A stretch of DNA of 64,000 bases from Bradyrhizobium vignae (GTDB taxonomy: Bacteria > Pseudomonadota > Alphaproteobacteria > Rhizobiales > Xanthobacteraceae), in contig NZ_RDQF01000011.1 in the NCBI RefSeq assembly GCF_004114425.1, positions 116,209 through 180,208 on the forward strand, given 5' to 3'. Every line of letters starts with the position of its first letter. Positions within the stretch are counted from its first letter, which is position 1. The translations under genes and the position numbers were made by a program. A model generated the notes under the pieces. That model was not told where the DNA came from, made no database searches, and was given only the letters and a program-made list of their open reading frames with translations. This document shows positions 31,490 to 41,005 of this stretch, in pieces.

Positions 31490-33730
31490 TCACCAGCGAT
31501 AGGTCAGCTTGCCGATCGCCTTGCGCCCCTCGGCATAGAAGCAGCCCGCCAGGCTGTAGCACGCAGCGACATAGCGCGTGTCGGCAAGGTTGGTCACGTT
31601 CAGCGACAGGCGCCAGTTGGCATGGGTGTAGGCCAAAAGCGCATCCAGCACGGTCGAGGCTCCCACCTTGAAGGTGTTGGCATCATCGCCCCAGGTCGCG
31701 CCCACGTAGCGGATGCCGCCGCCGAACTGCAGGCCCGCGAGCGGCCCGTTCTGCAGCGTGTAGTCGCTCCACAGCGAAGCGCGGTTGAGCGGCACGGTGA
31801 CCGGCGCCTTACCGACATTCACCGGATCCTGCGTCACCATGGCGTCGACATAGGCATAGGCCGCGCGCAGGTTCCAGCCGTCGGCGAGCGACATCGTGCC
31901 TTCGAGCTCGATGCCGCGCGACTTCACCTGCCCGGTCTGTTCGGCAAAGGTGGCCGCAGGCACGTAGGTGACGACGTTGTCGCGCGTCAGGTCGAACGCG
32001 GCGAAGGTGAACAGTGCGTTCCAGCCGAGCGGCTGGTACTTGACGCCGACCTCGTACTGGACGCCCGTCTCGGGATTGAGCATCTGTCCGCCAAAACCGG
32101 TCGCGAGCACCGGCAGGAACGATTCCGAGTAGCTGAAATAGGGCGCAACGCCGTTGTCGAAATTGTACATCACGGCGGCGCGTCCAGTGAAGGCCGAAGC
32201 ATCCTTCGCGACCGTGGTGTTGACGATGCCGCTATCGACCTGCGTCGTCACGAAATCCTGACGGCCGCCGAGCTGCAACGAGAGCCGGCCGAGCTTGATC
32301 TGATCCTGCGCATAGAGGCCCACCTGCGACTGCTTGACGCCGGTGTTGTCGCTCATCGCACCGATGGTCCAGTCGTAGCTGTAGACCGGATTGAAGACGT
32401 TGATCTCGGGCGCCGACGTCGTGACGCCGAAGGCGGTGTCGCGAAACCGCGTGTTGCGGTAGTCGACACCGACCAATGTGGTGTGGCTGAGAATGCCGGT
32501 GTTGAACTTGCCCTGGAGCTGATTATCGACGGCAAAGGAGTTGATGTAGGAGTTGCTGTAGCTGCCATAACGCGCGAGCTGCCCCGCGGCCTCGTCGGTA
32601 TAGCCGCCGCCGTAAAACACCTTTTCCTCGTTGTGCTGATAGGCGTAGCGCAGGTTCTGCCGGAACGTGAGATAGTCGGTGAGATCGTGCGAGAGCTGGT
32701 AGCCGGCGGTTGCGATCTCGGTATTGAACGCGTCGAAGCTCGGCACGCCTGCGAAGAACGAGACCGGAATGGTGCGCCCGTTGTTCGGCCATACCGTGCC
32801 GGAGGCCGGCAGGAACTGAAGGCCCCACCCTGCCCGATCCTTCTGGTAGTTGGCGAGCAAGGTGATGGTGGTGTCCTCGTTCGGCTTGAAGGTGATTGCG
32901 GGCGCGATGAAGACGCGGTTGTCCTTGCTGAAATCGACCTGGGTTTCGCCGTCGCGCACGACGCCGGTCAGGCGCCACAGCACGGTGCCTTCCTTGTTGG
33001 CGGGGCCGCCCACGTCGAACTGACCCTGATAACGGTTGAAGCTGCCGCCGGAGATCGAGACCTCGCCGAACTGCTGCGCCGTCGGCAGCTTGGTCACGTA
33101 GTTCAGGATGCCGCCGGTGCCGCTGCCGCCATACATCGCGGAGGACGGGCCCTTGAGCACCTCGATGCGCTCGGCGCCATAGGGATCGAGGCCGTTGAAA
33201 TGCACGTAGTTGCTGGAGGGAATCCGCAAGCCGTCGACGTAGAGTCCCGGCATGGTCATGTCGAAGCCGCGGATCTGGAGACCGCCGAAGCGGGTGTCCG
33301 AGCCGCCATTGACGTCGCCGCTGACGCCGGCGGTGTAGCGCAGGGCCTCGCCGATCGAGACGGCGCCCTGGTTCCTGATCTGATCGGTGGTGATGACGGA
33401 CACCGACTGCGGCGTTTCGATTAGCGGCGTATCAGTCTTGGTGGCGGTGCCGCTCCGCGTCGCGACGAAACCGCGCACCGGTCCATTGGCGCGTTCGACC
33501 GTGACACCGTTCGATGACGCCGACTGGGCTGGCGTAGCCTGCTGCGCCGGAACGCGACGATTGGCGCGTGCGGTGCGTGTCGCCGCAGCCCTTCGCGACG
33601 AAGCAATCGCCGCCGGACGGGCGCGCTGCGCCGGCGCTTCCACGGTGACTTCGGGAATTTGCGTCTGCGCCTTCACATAACCGAAGGGAACGACGAGAGA
33701 GAATGTGCTGACCGCCCCGAGGAAAAGCAC
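31490..33730 (-). CDS. TonB-dependent siderophore receptor (FegA-like)
   Basis: 746 aa as read from GTG 33730; the start is uncertain because the frame remains open upstream without an ATG. A signal segment (FLGAVSTFSLVVPFGYVKAQ) and a Pro/Ala/Arg-rich linker precede the plug domain (TPLIETPQSVSVITTDQI, then YGAERIEVLKGPSSAMYG, as in hydroxamate receptors), then a 22-strand barrel, ending LTYRW with the usual terminal aromatic residue. The short TonB-box-like region cannot be fixed. It imports an Fe(III)-siderophore across the outer membrane with TonB energy. It is followed by the PepSY gene, as in fegAB. Confidence 0.94.
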   Translation of the reverse strand: MLFLGAVSTFSLVVPFGYVKAQTQIPEVTVEAPAQRARPAAIASSRRAAATRTARANRRVPAQQATPAQSASSNGVTVERANGPVRGFVATRSGTATKTDTPLIETPQSVSVITTDQIRNQGAVSIGEALRYTAGVSGDVNGGSDTRFGGLQIRGFDMTMPGLYVDGLRIPSSNYVHFNGLDPYGAERIEVLKGPSSAMYGGSGTGGILNYVTKLPTAQQFGEVSISGGSFNRYQGQFDVGGPANKEGTVLWRLTGVVRDGETQVDFSKDNRVFIAPAITFKPNEDTTITLLANYQKDRAGWGLQFLPASGTVWPNNGRTIPVSFFAGVPSFDAFNTEIATAGYQLSHDLTDYLTFRQNLRYAYQHNEEKVFYGGGYTDEAAGQLARYGSYSNSYINSFAVDNQLQGKFNTGILSHTTLVGVDYRNTRFRDTAFGVTTSAPEINVFNPVYSYDWTIGAMSDNTGVKQSQVGLYAQDQIKLGRLSLQLGGRQDFVTTQVDSGIVNTTVAKDASAFTGRAAVMYNFDNGVAPYFSYSESFLPVLATGFGGQMLNPETGVQYEVGVKYQPLGWNALFTFAAFDLTRDNVVTYVPAATFAEQTGQVKSRGIELEGTMSLADGWNLRAAYAYVDAMVTQDPVNVGKAPVTVPLNRASLWSDYTLQNGPLAGLQFGGGIRYVGATWGDDANTFKVGASTVLDALLAYTHANWRLSLNVTNLADTRYVAACYSLAGCFYAEGRKAIGKLTYRW

Positions 33731-33995
33731 CTGAATCTGTCGACGACGCGTGCACCACGCGAAGAAAGTTGGAAGTCGGTCACGTCTTTCGAGACCCCAC
33801 GCACTGCCGGCTTCGCCGGTATCGTTTTTGATGCCCTGCCCTAACTCAGGCGGTTTTCGAGTGCGATAGGAGCGGTGTTAGAATTTCTCCAGACGTGTGC
33901 GCAGCACCTGCGGCCAATGCGCTCAGGCGTGCTTCGGAGTTTGGAATGTTTCCAGACAGACGAGACTCTGCCTGTTCGCAACATCTGGAAACGGC

Positions 33996-34661
33996 TCAGC
34001 GATGCCGCAGCCGGCGGTTGACCCGGCGTGCCAGATAATCGCCGGCGCTCTGGACGAGCTGCACCAACGCGATCAGCACGACCACGACGGCGAGCATCAT
34101 CTCCGGCATGAAGCGCTGATAGCCGTAGCGAATACCGAGATCGCCGAGCCCTCCGCCGCCGACCGCGCCGACCATCGCGGAGTAGCCGAGCAGACTGACC
34201 ACGGCGAGCGTCAGCGCCAGAAGCAGACCCGGCAGCGCCTCGGGGATCAGGACCTTGAACACGATCTGAAGCGGCGAAGCCCCGAACGAGGACGCGGTCT
34301 CGATCAGGCCGCCGTCAACCTCGCGGATCGCGGCTTCCACCAGGCGTGCGATGAACGGCGTCGAGGCGATGGTCAGCGGCACGATCGCAGCGGTCGATCC
34401 GATCGAGGTGCCGGCAATGAGGCGGGTGAACGGAATGATGGCGACGACGAGGATGATGAAGGGCGTGGACCGCGTCGCATTGACGACGATGCCGAGCACG
34501 CGATTGACGAGCGGGGCCGCGAACAACTCGCCTTTGCGGCTGGTGGCGAGGAAGACGCCGAGCGGCAGGCCAAAGGCGGTGCCGAGCAGCGCGGCGATGC
34601 CGACCATGTACAGGCTTTCGCCCGTGGCCTGGATGATCAAATTGATGAGTTCAGGCGACAT
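33996..34661 (-). CDS. metI: Methionine ABC transporter permease MetI
   Basis: 221 aa, five membrane segments. The MetI pattern is clear: NLIIQATGESLYMVGIAALLG, then ATRSTPFIILVVAIIPFTRLIAGTSIG, then the EAA region SSFGASPLQIVFKVLIPEALPGLL and SMAVGAVGGGGLGDLGIRYGY-like sequence (here YSAMVGAVGGGGLGDL). It overlaps metN by 11 bases. No metQ binding protein follows: the next gene is the TonB receptor on the other side of a 265-base spacer, so the binding protein must be encoded elsewhere. Confidence 0.95.
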   Translation of the reverse strand: MSPELINLIIQATGESLYMVGIAALLGTAFGLPLGVFLATSRKGELFAAPLVNRVLGIVVNATRSTPFIILVVAIIPFTRLIAGTSIGSTAAIVPLTIASTPFIARLVEAAIREVDGGLIETASSFGASPLQIVFKVLIPEALPGLLLALTLAVVSLLGYSAMVGAVGGGGLGDLGIRYGYQRFMPEMMLAVVVVLIALVQLVQSAGDYLARRVNRRLRHR

Positions 34662-35790
34662 AGCCGAGACGCTCCGCCGAGAATTGGTGTTGAGAGAGCC
34701 AAGCGAGCGTTCGCGTCACCGCGTCCTCGCCACCGGGAATTCCGAGCGTGAGCGAACCGACATGCTGGCCGCCGATCTCGTCGATGCGGGCCGACAGCAG
34801 CGCGACGTCCAGGCCGAGGTCGCGGGCGAGCCGGGCCACCACGGTATCGCCGGCCCCTGCCCCACGCACCTGAACGCGGATCACGGCCTGTCCGCCGGCG
34901 GACGGCTCTGAAGTCATCCGGCTCGCCAGCGACACGGGCAAGCTGTCGCCGATCACCTCGGCCAGGAAGGACTGCGTGATCGGATGCTTCGGGTGGGTGA
35001 AGATGTCCGCGACATGGCCGCTCTCCACGACATGGCCGCCATCGAGCACCACCACTTCCCTGGCGAGCTGGCGCACCACGGACATTTCGTGGGTAATCAG
35101 CACGATGGTCACGCCGAGCTCGCGGTTGATGTTCGCGAGCAGATCGAGGATCGCCCGCGTGGTCTGTGGATCGAGCGCCGAGGTGGCCTCGTCCGACAGC
35201 AGCACGCTCGGTCGGGTCGCCAGCGCCCGCGCGATGCCGACGCGCTGCTTCTGGCCGCCGGAGAGCTCTGACGGATAGCGATCGTGCTTGTCGGCGATGC
35301 CGACCAACGCCAGCAGTTCGGCGACGCGCGCTTTGATGTCCGCCTTGGTCCAGCCGGCGATCTCGAGCGGCAGCGCGATGTTGCCGGCGGCCGTGCGCGA
35401 GGACAGCAGGTTAAAGTGCTGGAAGATCATGCCGATCGAGCGCTGCGCCAACCGTAGTTCGCGGCCGGCGAGCGCCGAGATATCCCTGTTGTCAACGATC
35501 ACGCGGCCCGTGGTCGGCTTCTCCAGCCCGTTGATCAGCCGCACCAGGCTCGACTTGCCGGCGCCGGAGCGGCCGATCACGCCGGTGATGGAACCGCGCG
35601 GAATCGCAAAGTCGATGTCTTGCAGCGCGTTGACGCCGGGCTTGCCGCGATAGGCCGGATAGGTTTTTGAGATGGCTTCGAAACGGACCATTGCGTCCGG
35701 CTCGGTCGGAGCAGGTGAAATCGCTTCAAGCGTTTCGATCGGTCTTCCGATCGCGAGCGATTGGTGAGCGTTCATGGAAGCGGCCTTCAT
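34651..35790 (-). CDS. metN: Methionine ABC transporter ATP-binding protein MetN
   Basis: About 379 aa from the ATG at 35790 (MKAASMNAHQS); MNAHQS at 35775 is an alternative. The ATPase domain starts at MVRFEAISKTYPAYRGKP (about residue 34); Walker A GRSGAGKSS, signature LSGGQKQR, Walker B VLLSDEATSALD and H-loop LITHEMSVV are intact. The C-terminal NIL domain (about 285-379), which senses methionine in the E. coli system, is present. The start at 35790 overlaps in ATGA the stop of a short upstream ORF, which favours this start. Confidence 0.94.
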   Translation of the reverse strand: MKAASMNAHQSLAIGRPIETLEAISPAPTEPDAMVRFEAISKTYPAYRGKPGVNALQDIDFAIPRGSITGVIGRSGAGKSSLVRLINGLEKPTTGRVIVDNRDISALAGRELRLAQRSIGMIFQHFNLLSSRTAAGNIALPLEIAGWTKADIKARVAELLALVGIADKHDRYPSELSGGQKQRVGIARALATRPSVLLSDEATSALDPQTTRAILDLLANINRELGVTIVLITHEMSVVRQLAREVVVLDGGHVVESGHVADIFTHPKHPITQSFLAEVIGDSLPVSLASRMTSEPSAGGQAVIRVQVRGAGAGDTVVARLARDLGLDVALLSARIDEIGGQHVGSLTLGIPGGEDAVTRTLAWLSQHQFSAERLGYVA

Positions 35791-35909
35791 GCACAATAAT
35801 TCGCTTGCCCGCGCCGCTCAGGGGCATACGGGAACCAGGTCGCTGGAGCGACGGGGGTGAAAGTGAGATGCCGGCTCAGGGGAGCGCGCTGCACCGCAGC
35901 ACGCACCAT
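35787..35909 (-). CDS. Possible upstream (leader) ORF before metN
   Basis: A 40-codon minus-strand ORF, MVRAAVQRAPLSRHLTFTPV and on to QANYCA, whose TGA overlaps the metN ATG (ATGA). It has a Trp, several Pro and a Cys as the next-to-last residue. It could be a leader peptide coupling metN translation to ribosome movement, or a chance ORF; no ribosome binding site is strong. No riboswitch fold of the SAM classes was recognised in this region. Confidence 0.35.
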   Translation of the reverse strand: MVRAAVQRAPLSRHLTFTPVAPATWFPYAPERRGQANYCA

Positions 35910-36024
35910 CGCCGTTTCCGGTCTTTCATGCAATATCAGATATTTGCGGGGAGTTGGACGAAGTTTTCCCAATCTCTCGCGTACGAAGAAAATTCATCTG
36001 CCGGAGGCACCCTCCCCACCCTCC

Positions 36025-37497
36025 TCAGTGGACCCGCAGCCAAGGCAGCACGATCAGCAGGAGCCCTGCGAAATAAAGCAGCCCGAAGATCAGCCCAAAA
36101 GCCCAGAACTGCCCCTTCCCGATATAGCCGCTGCCGAAATACATCGGCGCAGGCCCCGTTGCGTAAGGCGAGATCACGCCCATCAGGCCGAGCGAATACA
36201 TGCAGAGCATGGCAAGCGTCGTGACCGGCAGGTCCGCGATGCCCGAGCCGACCGCGAGCACCACGGGCAGCACCGCGGCGGCATGCGAGGTGATGCTCGA
36301 GAAGAAATAGTGGATCCAGAAGAACAGCGCGACCAGAAGGATCATCGCGGTCGACGGCGACAGGCCCGCGAGCGGCTTGGCGTATTCGGTCGCGAACCAT
36401 TTGATGAAGCCGATCTCGTTGAGACCCGACGCCAGCGTCAACAGCGAGGTGAAATAGAAGAACACCTCCCAGGCGCTCTTCTCGCCGACGATGTCGGCAA
36501 ATTCGATCACCCCGGAGACCAGCATCAAGGAGATCACGATGAAGACGACGGTGGTGGCGTTGACGAAATTCGAGCCGAGCAACGGCACGTGGATGTCCGG
36601 GCTCGAGCCCGCGATCCACAGGAACATCGCGAGCACGATCAGCGCCAGCATGATCCACTCGTTGCGCGACATCGGTCCCATCGCCGTCAGCTCCTTCGCC
36701 GCCCATTCGGAGATTTCCGGGCTGCGCTTCACCTCGGGACGGCAAACCACGTAGCTGAGCAGCGGAACGAGCACCATCAGGAGGATTCCGAGCGGCGCAA
36801 AGCCCAGGAACCACTGGCCCCAGCTGACCTCGACCCCGACGGTCTTCTTGGCGATCGCCAGCGCCGCCGCATTGGGCGCGAGCGCGGTGAAGAACAGTGA
36901 GCTCGTGACCGCAGTCGCGGCGAACGCGGTCCACATCACATAAGTGCCGATCTTGCCGGCGGTCGGCCCCGGCTCGGAGCCATAGATGCGCGGGATGTTG
37001 CTGATGATGGGATAGACGATGCCGCCGCTGCGTGCCGTGTTCGACGGCGTTGCCGGCGCGAGCACGAAGTCGGACATCGCCACCGCATAGCCGAGGCCGA
37101 GCGTGTTGCGGCCAAGCCGCTGCACCAGCACCAGCGCAATGCGCCGGCCGAGTTGGCTCTTGCGATAGCCGATCGAGAACACGAAGGCGCCGACGATCAG
37201 CCAGACCGTACTCTCGGCAAAGCCTGCCAGCATCCAGCGCAGCGATTTGGTCGGATCGGGGTCGATATAGCCACTGATGCCGGCGACGGTGAGTCCGATC
37301 AGCCCGACCGCGCCGACCGGCATCGATTCCAGGATGAGCCCGGTGATGACGGCCGCGAACACGGCGAAATAGTGCCACTGATTGACGTTGAGCCCCGTGG
37401 GCACGGGCCACAGATAGATCGCCAGCCACACCATGAGCGGCGCGATCAGCTTCCAGCGAAATCCCTTCGCCTCAGGCGCCTGCGAGCTAGCGGCCAT
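36025..37497 (-). CDS. DASS family anion/dicarboxylate transporter
   Basis: 490 aa with about 12 membrane segments and a GAGGGGAGGG ribosome site upstream. The divalent anion:sodium symporter signatures are SNTARSGGIVYPIISNI (about residues 150-167) and, in the second half, the TSHAAAVLPVVLAVG and GVISPYATGPAPMYFGSGYI segments, both with SNT/TxP-type ligand loops. It resembles CitT/SodiT1-like carriers of plants and proteobacteria, which exchange tartrate, succinate or citrate. It is alone in its orientation block; the substrate is unknown. Confidence 0.93.
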   Translation of the reverse strand: MAASSQAPEAKGFRWKLIAPLMVWLAIYLWPVPTGLNVNQWHYFAVFAAVITGLILESMPVGAVGLIGLTVAGISGYIDPDPTKSLRWMLAGFAESTVWLIVGAFVFSIGYRKSQLGRRIALVLVQRLGRNTLGLGYAVAMSDFVLAPATPSNTARSGGIVYPIISNIPRIYGSEPGPTAGKIGTYVMWTAFAATAVTSSLFFTALAPNAAALAIAKKTVGVEVSWGQWFLGFAPLGILLMVLVPLLSYVVCRPEVKRSPEISEWAAKELTAMGPMSRNEWIMLALIVLAMFLWIAGSSPDIHVPLLGSNFVNATTVVFIVISLMLVSGVIEFADIVGEKSAWEVFFYFTSLLTLASGLNEIGFIKWFATEYAKPLAGLSPSTAMILLVALFFWIHYFFSSITSHAAAVLPVVLAVGSGIADLPVTTLAMLCMYSLGLMGVISPYATGPAPMYFGSGYIGKGQFWAFGLIFGLLYFAGLLLIVLPWLRVH

Positions 37498-37640
37498 GGG
37501 CCCTCCCCTCGATTGTCGTCAAATCAAGCGGTCCGTTGGCCGGGCCGCCCTTGTCCCATCGCGGCGTATACGGATTGTCCGCGGCGCGATCAATGGCCAG
37601 AAGCGGGTTCTGCCGCTAAGTGCCTGATTTTCCGAGAGGC

Positions 37641-38399
37641 TCACAAATGCCCGGTGCGCCGGTGCGCCGGCTCGCTACCACCGACAGGAAACCTGATCGT
37701 TGTGCCGATGGTGACCCAGTTGGCGTTCTCGCCGGTGATGTTGCGGCCGTAGATCACGTCGACGGAGAATATCTCGTTTGGCCGGTAGCGCACGCCGGTC
37801 TGAAAGCGCGGCTGCACGATGCTCGCGACCTGGGACGCGCCGGCCTGGCCGTAAGCCTCGATCGTCCACTGCAACGTGTCGGTGAACTTCCAGTCGAAGC
37901 CGAAGCCGTAGCTCAGGTAGTGGCGATCGACGGCGCGATCCCAGAGCCAGCCGGCATTGACGTTGACGCGCATGGTCTCGGACAGGCGAAAGGTCGCTGG
38001 TATGACCACAAAGGCGGACAACGCCTCGCCAGTCGCTGCATCGAATGATCCACCGCCATAGGCCGACAATCCCCAGCGCCCGATTCCGGTGGGGATGAAG
38101 TTGGTCTTGGCTTTCGGAGCCAGCGTCGTGCTCCAGTCGCCATCGCTGCGGGCCCGAATGGTCTGCATACTCAGCTCGATCGGCCTGAAGGGATCGACGA
38201 CGCAGGAGGGATTGGCAACCGCTGCGAAATCCGTGTTGGAAGCAGTCGACAGCCAGCTTTCGACCTTGCAGGAGCCGACCTCGGAGATATCGGCGGCATC
38301 CACGGCATAGGCGCCATTCGCCGCGCGCGCATCCTGCGCCGCAAGTGCGACAAGAGCCGTGATTGCGGCGTATATTCCGGTTCGTGCAGCCCAGCCCAT
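37641..38399 (-). CDS. Putative outer-membrane beta-barrel protein
   Basis: 252 aa. Signal peptide [27 protein letters not shown], then amphipathic beta strands rich in aromatic and small residues: [93 protein letters not shown]. This alternation and the terminal segment fit a barrel of about 8-12 strands, although the last residues (PAHRRTGHL) are not an ideal terminal strand. Two Cys near the N-terminus may be linked. It is divergent from the nitrile hydratase operon with a 62-base gap. No family name recognised with confidence. Confidence 0.7.
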   Translation of the reverse strand: MGWAARTGIYAAITALVALAAQDARAANGAYAVDAADISEVGSCKVESWLSTASNTDFAAVANPSCVVDPFRPIELSMQTIRARSDGDWSTTLAPKAKTNFIPTGIGRWGLSAYGGGSFDAATGEALSAFVVIPATFRLSETMRVNVNAGWLWDRAVDRHYLSYGFGFDWKFTDTLQWTIEAYGQAGASQVASIVQPRFQTGVRYRPNEIFSVDVIYGRNITGENANWVTIGTTIRFPVGGSEPAHRRTGHL

Positions 38400-38461
38400 G
38401 GCGCGACGTTAGCAGAGTCTTCGCCTCGACAAGGCCCGGATTCTGGGACTATCTTCGCGCC

Positions 38462-39094
38462 ATGAGCGAGCATCATCACGACCACGACCACGATCATGAC
38501 CATTCCGAGCTGTCCGAAACCGAGCTGCGCGTACGCGCGCTCGAGACGATCCTCACCGAAAAAGGCTATGTCGAACCGGCCGCGCTCGATGCCATCATCC
38601 AGGCCTATGAGACCAAGATCGGCCCGCACAATGGCGCGCGCGTCATCGCAAAAGCCTGGACCGATCCGGCCTTCAGGAAGGCGCTGCTGGAGGACGGCAG
38701 CAAGGCGATCGGCACGCTCGGCCATGTCAGCCGCGTCGGCGATCATCTCGTCGTGGTCGAGAACACGCCGCAGCGTCACAACATGGTCGTGTGCACGCTG
38801 TGCTCCTGCTACCCCTGGGAAATGCTGGGGTTGCCGCCGGTCTGGTACAAGGCGGCGCCTTACCGCTCGCGCGCGGTGAAGGATCCGCGCGGCGTGCTCG
38901 CCGATTTCGGCATCTCGCTGTCCAAGGACATCGAAATCCGGGTGTGGGATTCCACCGCCGAGACGCGCTTCCTGGTGCTGCCGATGCGACCCGAGGGCAC
39001 CGAGGGCTGGAGCGAGGAGCAGCTCGCTGAGCTCGTCACCCGCGACTCCATGATCGGCACCGGCTTTCCGCGCAGGCCTGGAGCGCCGTCGTGA
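38462..39094 (+). CDS. nthA: Nitrile hydratase alpha subunit, cobalt type
   Basis: 210 aa from ATG 38462. Hydrates nitriles to amides. The metal motif is CTLCSC (residues 111-116); Thr at the second place is typical of non-corrin cobalt enzymes, whereas iron forms have Ser. The two outer Cys that flank S are those oxidised to sulfinic/sulfenic acids in the family. The first residues are [16 protein letters not shown], a run of His and Asp before the conserved [18 protein letters not shown]. The 3' end overlaps the beta gene by four bases (GTGA). Confidence 0.96.
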   Translation: MSEHHHDHDHDHDHSELSETELRVRALETILTEKGYVEPAALDAIIQAYETKIGPHNGARVIAKAWTDPAFRKALLEDGSKAIGTLGHVSRVGDHLVVVENTPQRHNMVVCTLCSCYPWEMLGLPPVWYKAAPYRSRAVKDPRGVLADFGISLSKDIEIRVWDSTAETRFLVLPMRPEGTEGWSEEQLAELVTRDSMIGTGFPRRPGAPS

Positions 39095-39750
39095 ACGGCG
39101 TGCACGACATGGGCGGCATGGACGGGTTCGGCAAGGTCGAGCCCGAGCCGAACGAGCCGATGTTCCATGCGGATTGGGAATCGCGTGTCCTGGCGATGGT
39201 GCGTGCGATGGGCGCGGCCGGCGCTTTCAACATCGACACGTCGCGCTTCTATCGCGAGACCTTGCCGCCGGATGTTTATCTCTCAAGCTCCTATTACGAG
39301 AAATGGTTTCTCGGGCTCGAGGAGATGCTGATCGAGAAAGGCTACCTCACAAGAGAGGAGGTCGCCGCCGGCCACGCGATGCAGCCAGGAAAGGCGCTCA
39401 AGCATGGCAAGTTCGATCTCTCCAACGTCGAGCGCGTGATGGTGCGCGGAAAGTTCGCTCGCCCTGCCCCGGCCCCGGCGAAATTCAGCATCGGCGATCG
39501 CGTGCGCGCCAAGAACATCCATCCGGCGACACATACGCGGCTGCCGCGCTACGTGCGTGGGCATGTCGGCGTGGTCGAGTTGAACCATGGCTGCCATGTG
39601 TTTCCGGACACGGCGGCGATGGAGCGCGGCGAGAATCCGCAATGGCTCTACACCGTCGTCTTCGAGGGCCGCGATCTCTGGGGCGAGGATGGTGATCCCA
39701 CGTTGAAGGTTTCGATCGACGCGTTCGAACCCTATCTGGAGCCGGTGTGA
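39091..39750 (+). CDS. nthB: Nitrile hydratase beta subunit
   Basis: 219 aa, GTG start inside the overlap with nthA. The N-terminus [30 protein letters not shown] is the universal beta-subunit start, and the SH3-like C-terminal domain is clear: [42 protein letters not shown] and [15 protein letters not shown]. It contributes Arg residues that contact the oxidised Cys of alpha. One base overlap (TGATG) with the accessory gene shows tight coupling of all three. Confidence 0.96.
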   Translation: MNGVHDMGGMDGFGKVEPEPNEPMFHADWESRVLAMVRAMGAAGAFNIDTSRFYRETLPPDVYLSSSYYEKWFLGLEEMLIEKGYLTREEVAAGHAMQPGKALKHGKFDLSNVERVMVRGKFARPAPAPAKFSIGDRVRAKNIHPATHTRLPRYVRGHVGVVELNHGCHVFPDTAAMERGENPQWLYTVVFEGRDLWGEDGDPTLKVSIDAFEPYLEPV

Positions 39751-40130
39751 TGAGTGGTAGCGCCGCTGCCGCCGCGACGGCAGCGATCCCGGGCATTCCG
39801 CGCGATGACGAAGGCCCGGTGTTCCGCGCGCCCTGGGAGGCGCATGCGTTCGCGATGGCGCTGACGCTCCACGAGCGTGGTGTGTTCACCTGGCCCGAAT
39901 GGGCCGCCGCCCTTGCCGACGAGATCAAGCGCGCGCAGGCGGCCGGCGATCCCGATACGGGCGAGACGTACTATCTGCACTGGCTCGCCACGCTTGAGGG
40001 CCTCGTCGCGCGCAAGGGCGTCGCCTCGATCGAGACGCTGCATCGCTATCGCGACGCCTGGGATCATGCGGCCGATCGCACGCCGCACGGCAAGCCGATC
40101 GAGCTGCGGGACGAGGATTTTGCGGGGTAA
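39750..40130 (+). CDS. Nitrile hydratase accessory/activator protein
   Basis: 126 aa from ATG 39750; GTG 39747 is an alternative. It resembles the N-terminal helix bundle of the beta subunit: FRAPWEAHAFAMALTLHERGVFTWPEWAAALADEI, then YYLHWLATLEGLVARKGV. That is the pattern of P14K/NhlE-type accessory proteins, which bind alpha and load cobalt by subunit exchange. No Cys or His cluster for metal is present in it, so the His-rich alpha N-terminus may be where metal is held, which is a guess. No amidase gene follows within the window. Confidence 0.88.
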   Translation: MSGSAAAAATAAIPGIPRDDEGPVFRAPWEAHAFAMALTLHERGVFTWPEWAAALADEIKRAQAAGDPDTGETYYLHWLATLEGLVARKGVASIETLHRYRDAWDHAADRTPHGKPIELRDEDFAG

Positions 40131-40171
40131 TCACCTCCGCGTCGCGTGGATACTGTCGCCCCAACCAACAT

Positions 40172-40273
40172 TGTCATCACCCGCGAAGGCGGGTGATCCA
40201 GTATTCCAGAGACGCTCGTGGGATACCGAGAAGCTGCGGCGTACTGGATTCCCCGCCTTCGCGGGGAATGACA
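40172..40273. repeat. Palindromic repeat after the nitrile hydratase operon
   Basis: TGTCATCACCCGCGAAGGCGGG and GTGATCCAGTA (40172-40203) are the reverse complement, with few changes, of TACTGGATTCCCCGCCTTCGCGGGGAATGACA (40242-40273). The loop is about 38 bases. This CCCGCGAAGGCGGG family is a common Bradyrhizobium repeat. It lies between convergent nthA-nthB and queC and could terminate in both directions. Confidence 0.85.
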
Positions 40274-40288
40274 GCGAAGATTGGAGCG

Positions 40289-41005
40289 CTATTTCCGCCC
40301 CGCCACATACTCCCGCCATCCCTTCGCCCGCAGGCTGCACGCCGGGCACTCGCCGCAGCCATAGCCCCAATCGTGCTGTGCGCCGCGTTCGCCGAGATAG
40401 CAGGTGTGGGACTGCTCGCGGATGAGATCGACCAGGCCGTCGCCGCCGAGATCATGCGCCAGCTTCCACGTCGCGGCCTTGTCGATCCACATCAGGGGCG
40501 TATGCAGCTCGAACTGCTTGGCCATGCCGAGTGAGAGCGCCGCCTGCATGGCGCGGATGGTCTCGTCGCGGCAATCGGGATAGCCGGAATAGTCGGTCTC
40601 GCACATGCCGCCGACGATGTGGCTGATCCCACGTCGATAGGCCAGCGCCGCGGCGAAGGTCAGAAACACGAGGTTGCGGCCCGGCACGAAGGTATTGGGC
40701 AGGCCGTCCGCGCCCATCGCGATCGCGACGTCGCGGGTCAGCGCGGTCTCGGAGACGGCCGCGAGCGTCGGGATGGACAGGGTATGGCTCTCGCCGAGTT
40801 TTGCAGCCCAATCCGCGCGCAGCTCTTTGATGCCGTCGAGCAGGCGGTCACGGCAGGCGAGCTCGATGGCATGGCGCTGGCCGTAGTCGAACCCCAACGT
40901 CTCCACGCGGGCAAAGCGGCTGAGCGCCCAGGCGAGGCAGGTGGTGGAATCCTGGCCGCCGGAGAACAGCACCAGCGCGGTTTCGGAGGATGATGCGTCA
41001 CTCAT
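40289..41005 (-). CDS. queC: 7-cyano-7-deazaguanine synthase QueC
   Basis: 238 aa from ATG 41005 ([26 protein letters not shown]); a longer frame exists upstream but adds unlikely sequence. The PP-loop SGGQDSTT binds ATP, DYGQRH and VPGRNLVFL are conserved, and the zinc site CxxxxxxxxxCxxCxxC is seen near the end (C in HTCYLGERG, then [15 protein letters not shown]). It makes preQ0 for queuosine in tRNA. No other que gene is nearby. It is divergent to mazG with 127 bases between. Confidence 0.97.
   Translation of the reverse strand: MSDASSSETALVLFSGGQDSTTCLAWALSRFARVETLGFDYGQRHAIELACRDRLLDGIKELRADWAAKLGESHTLSIPTLAAVSETALTRDVAIAMGADGLPNTFVPGRNLVFLTFAAALAYRRGISHIVGGMCETDYSGYPDCRDETIRAMQAALSLGMAKQFELHTPLMWIDKAATWKLAHDLGGDGLVDLIREQSHTCYLGERGAQHDWGYGCGECPACSLRAKGWREYVAGRK

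Noticed and set aside
31622..33424. 600-codon plus-strand ORF over the TonB receptor
   Set aside because: Antisense shadow of a receptor with many homologous motifs on the other strand.
35797..36020. SAM-class riboswitch upstream of metN
   Set aside because: I looked for SAM-II-like and SAH-like conserved strings in the upstream region and saw none; only a short ORF is there.
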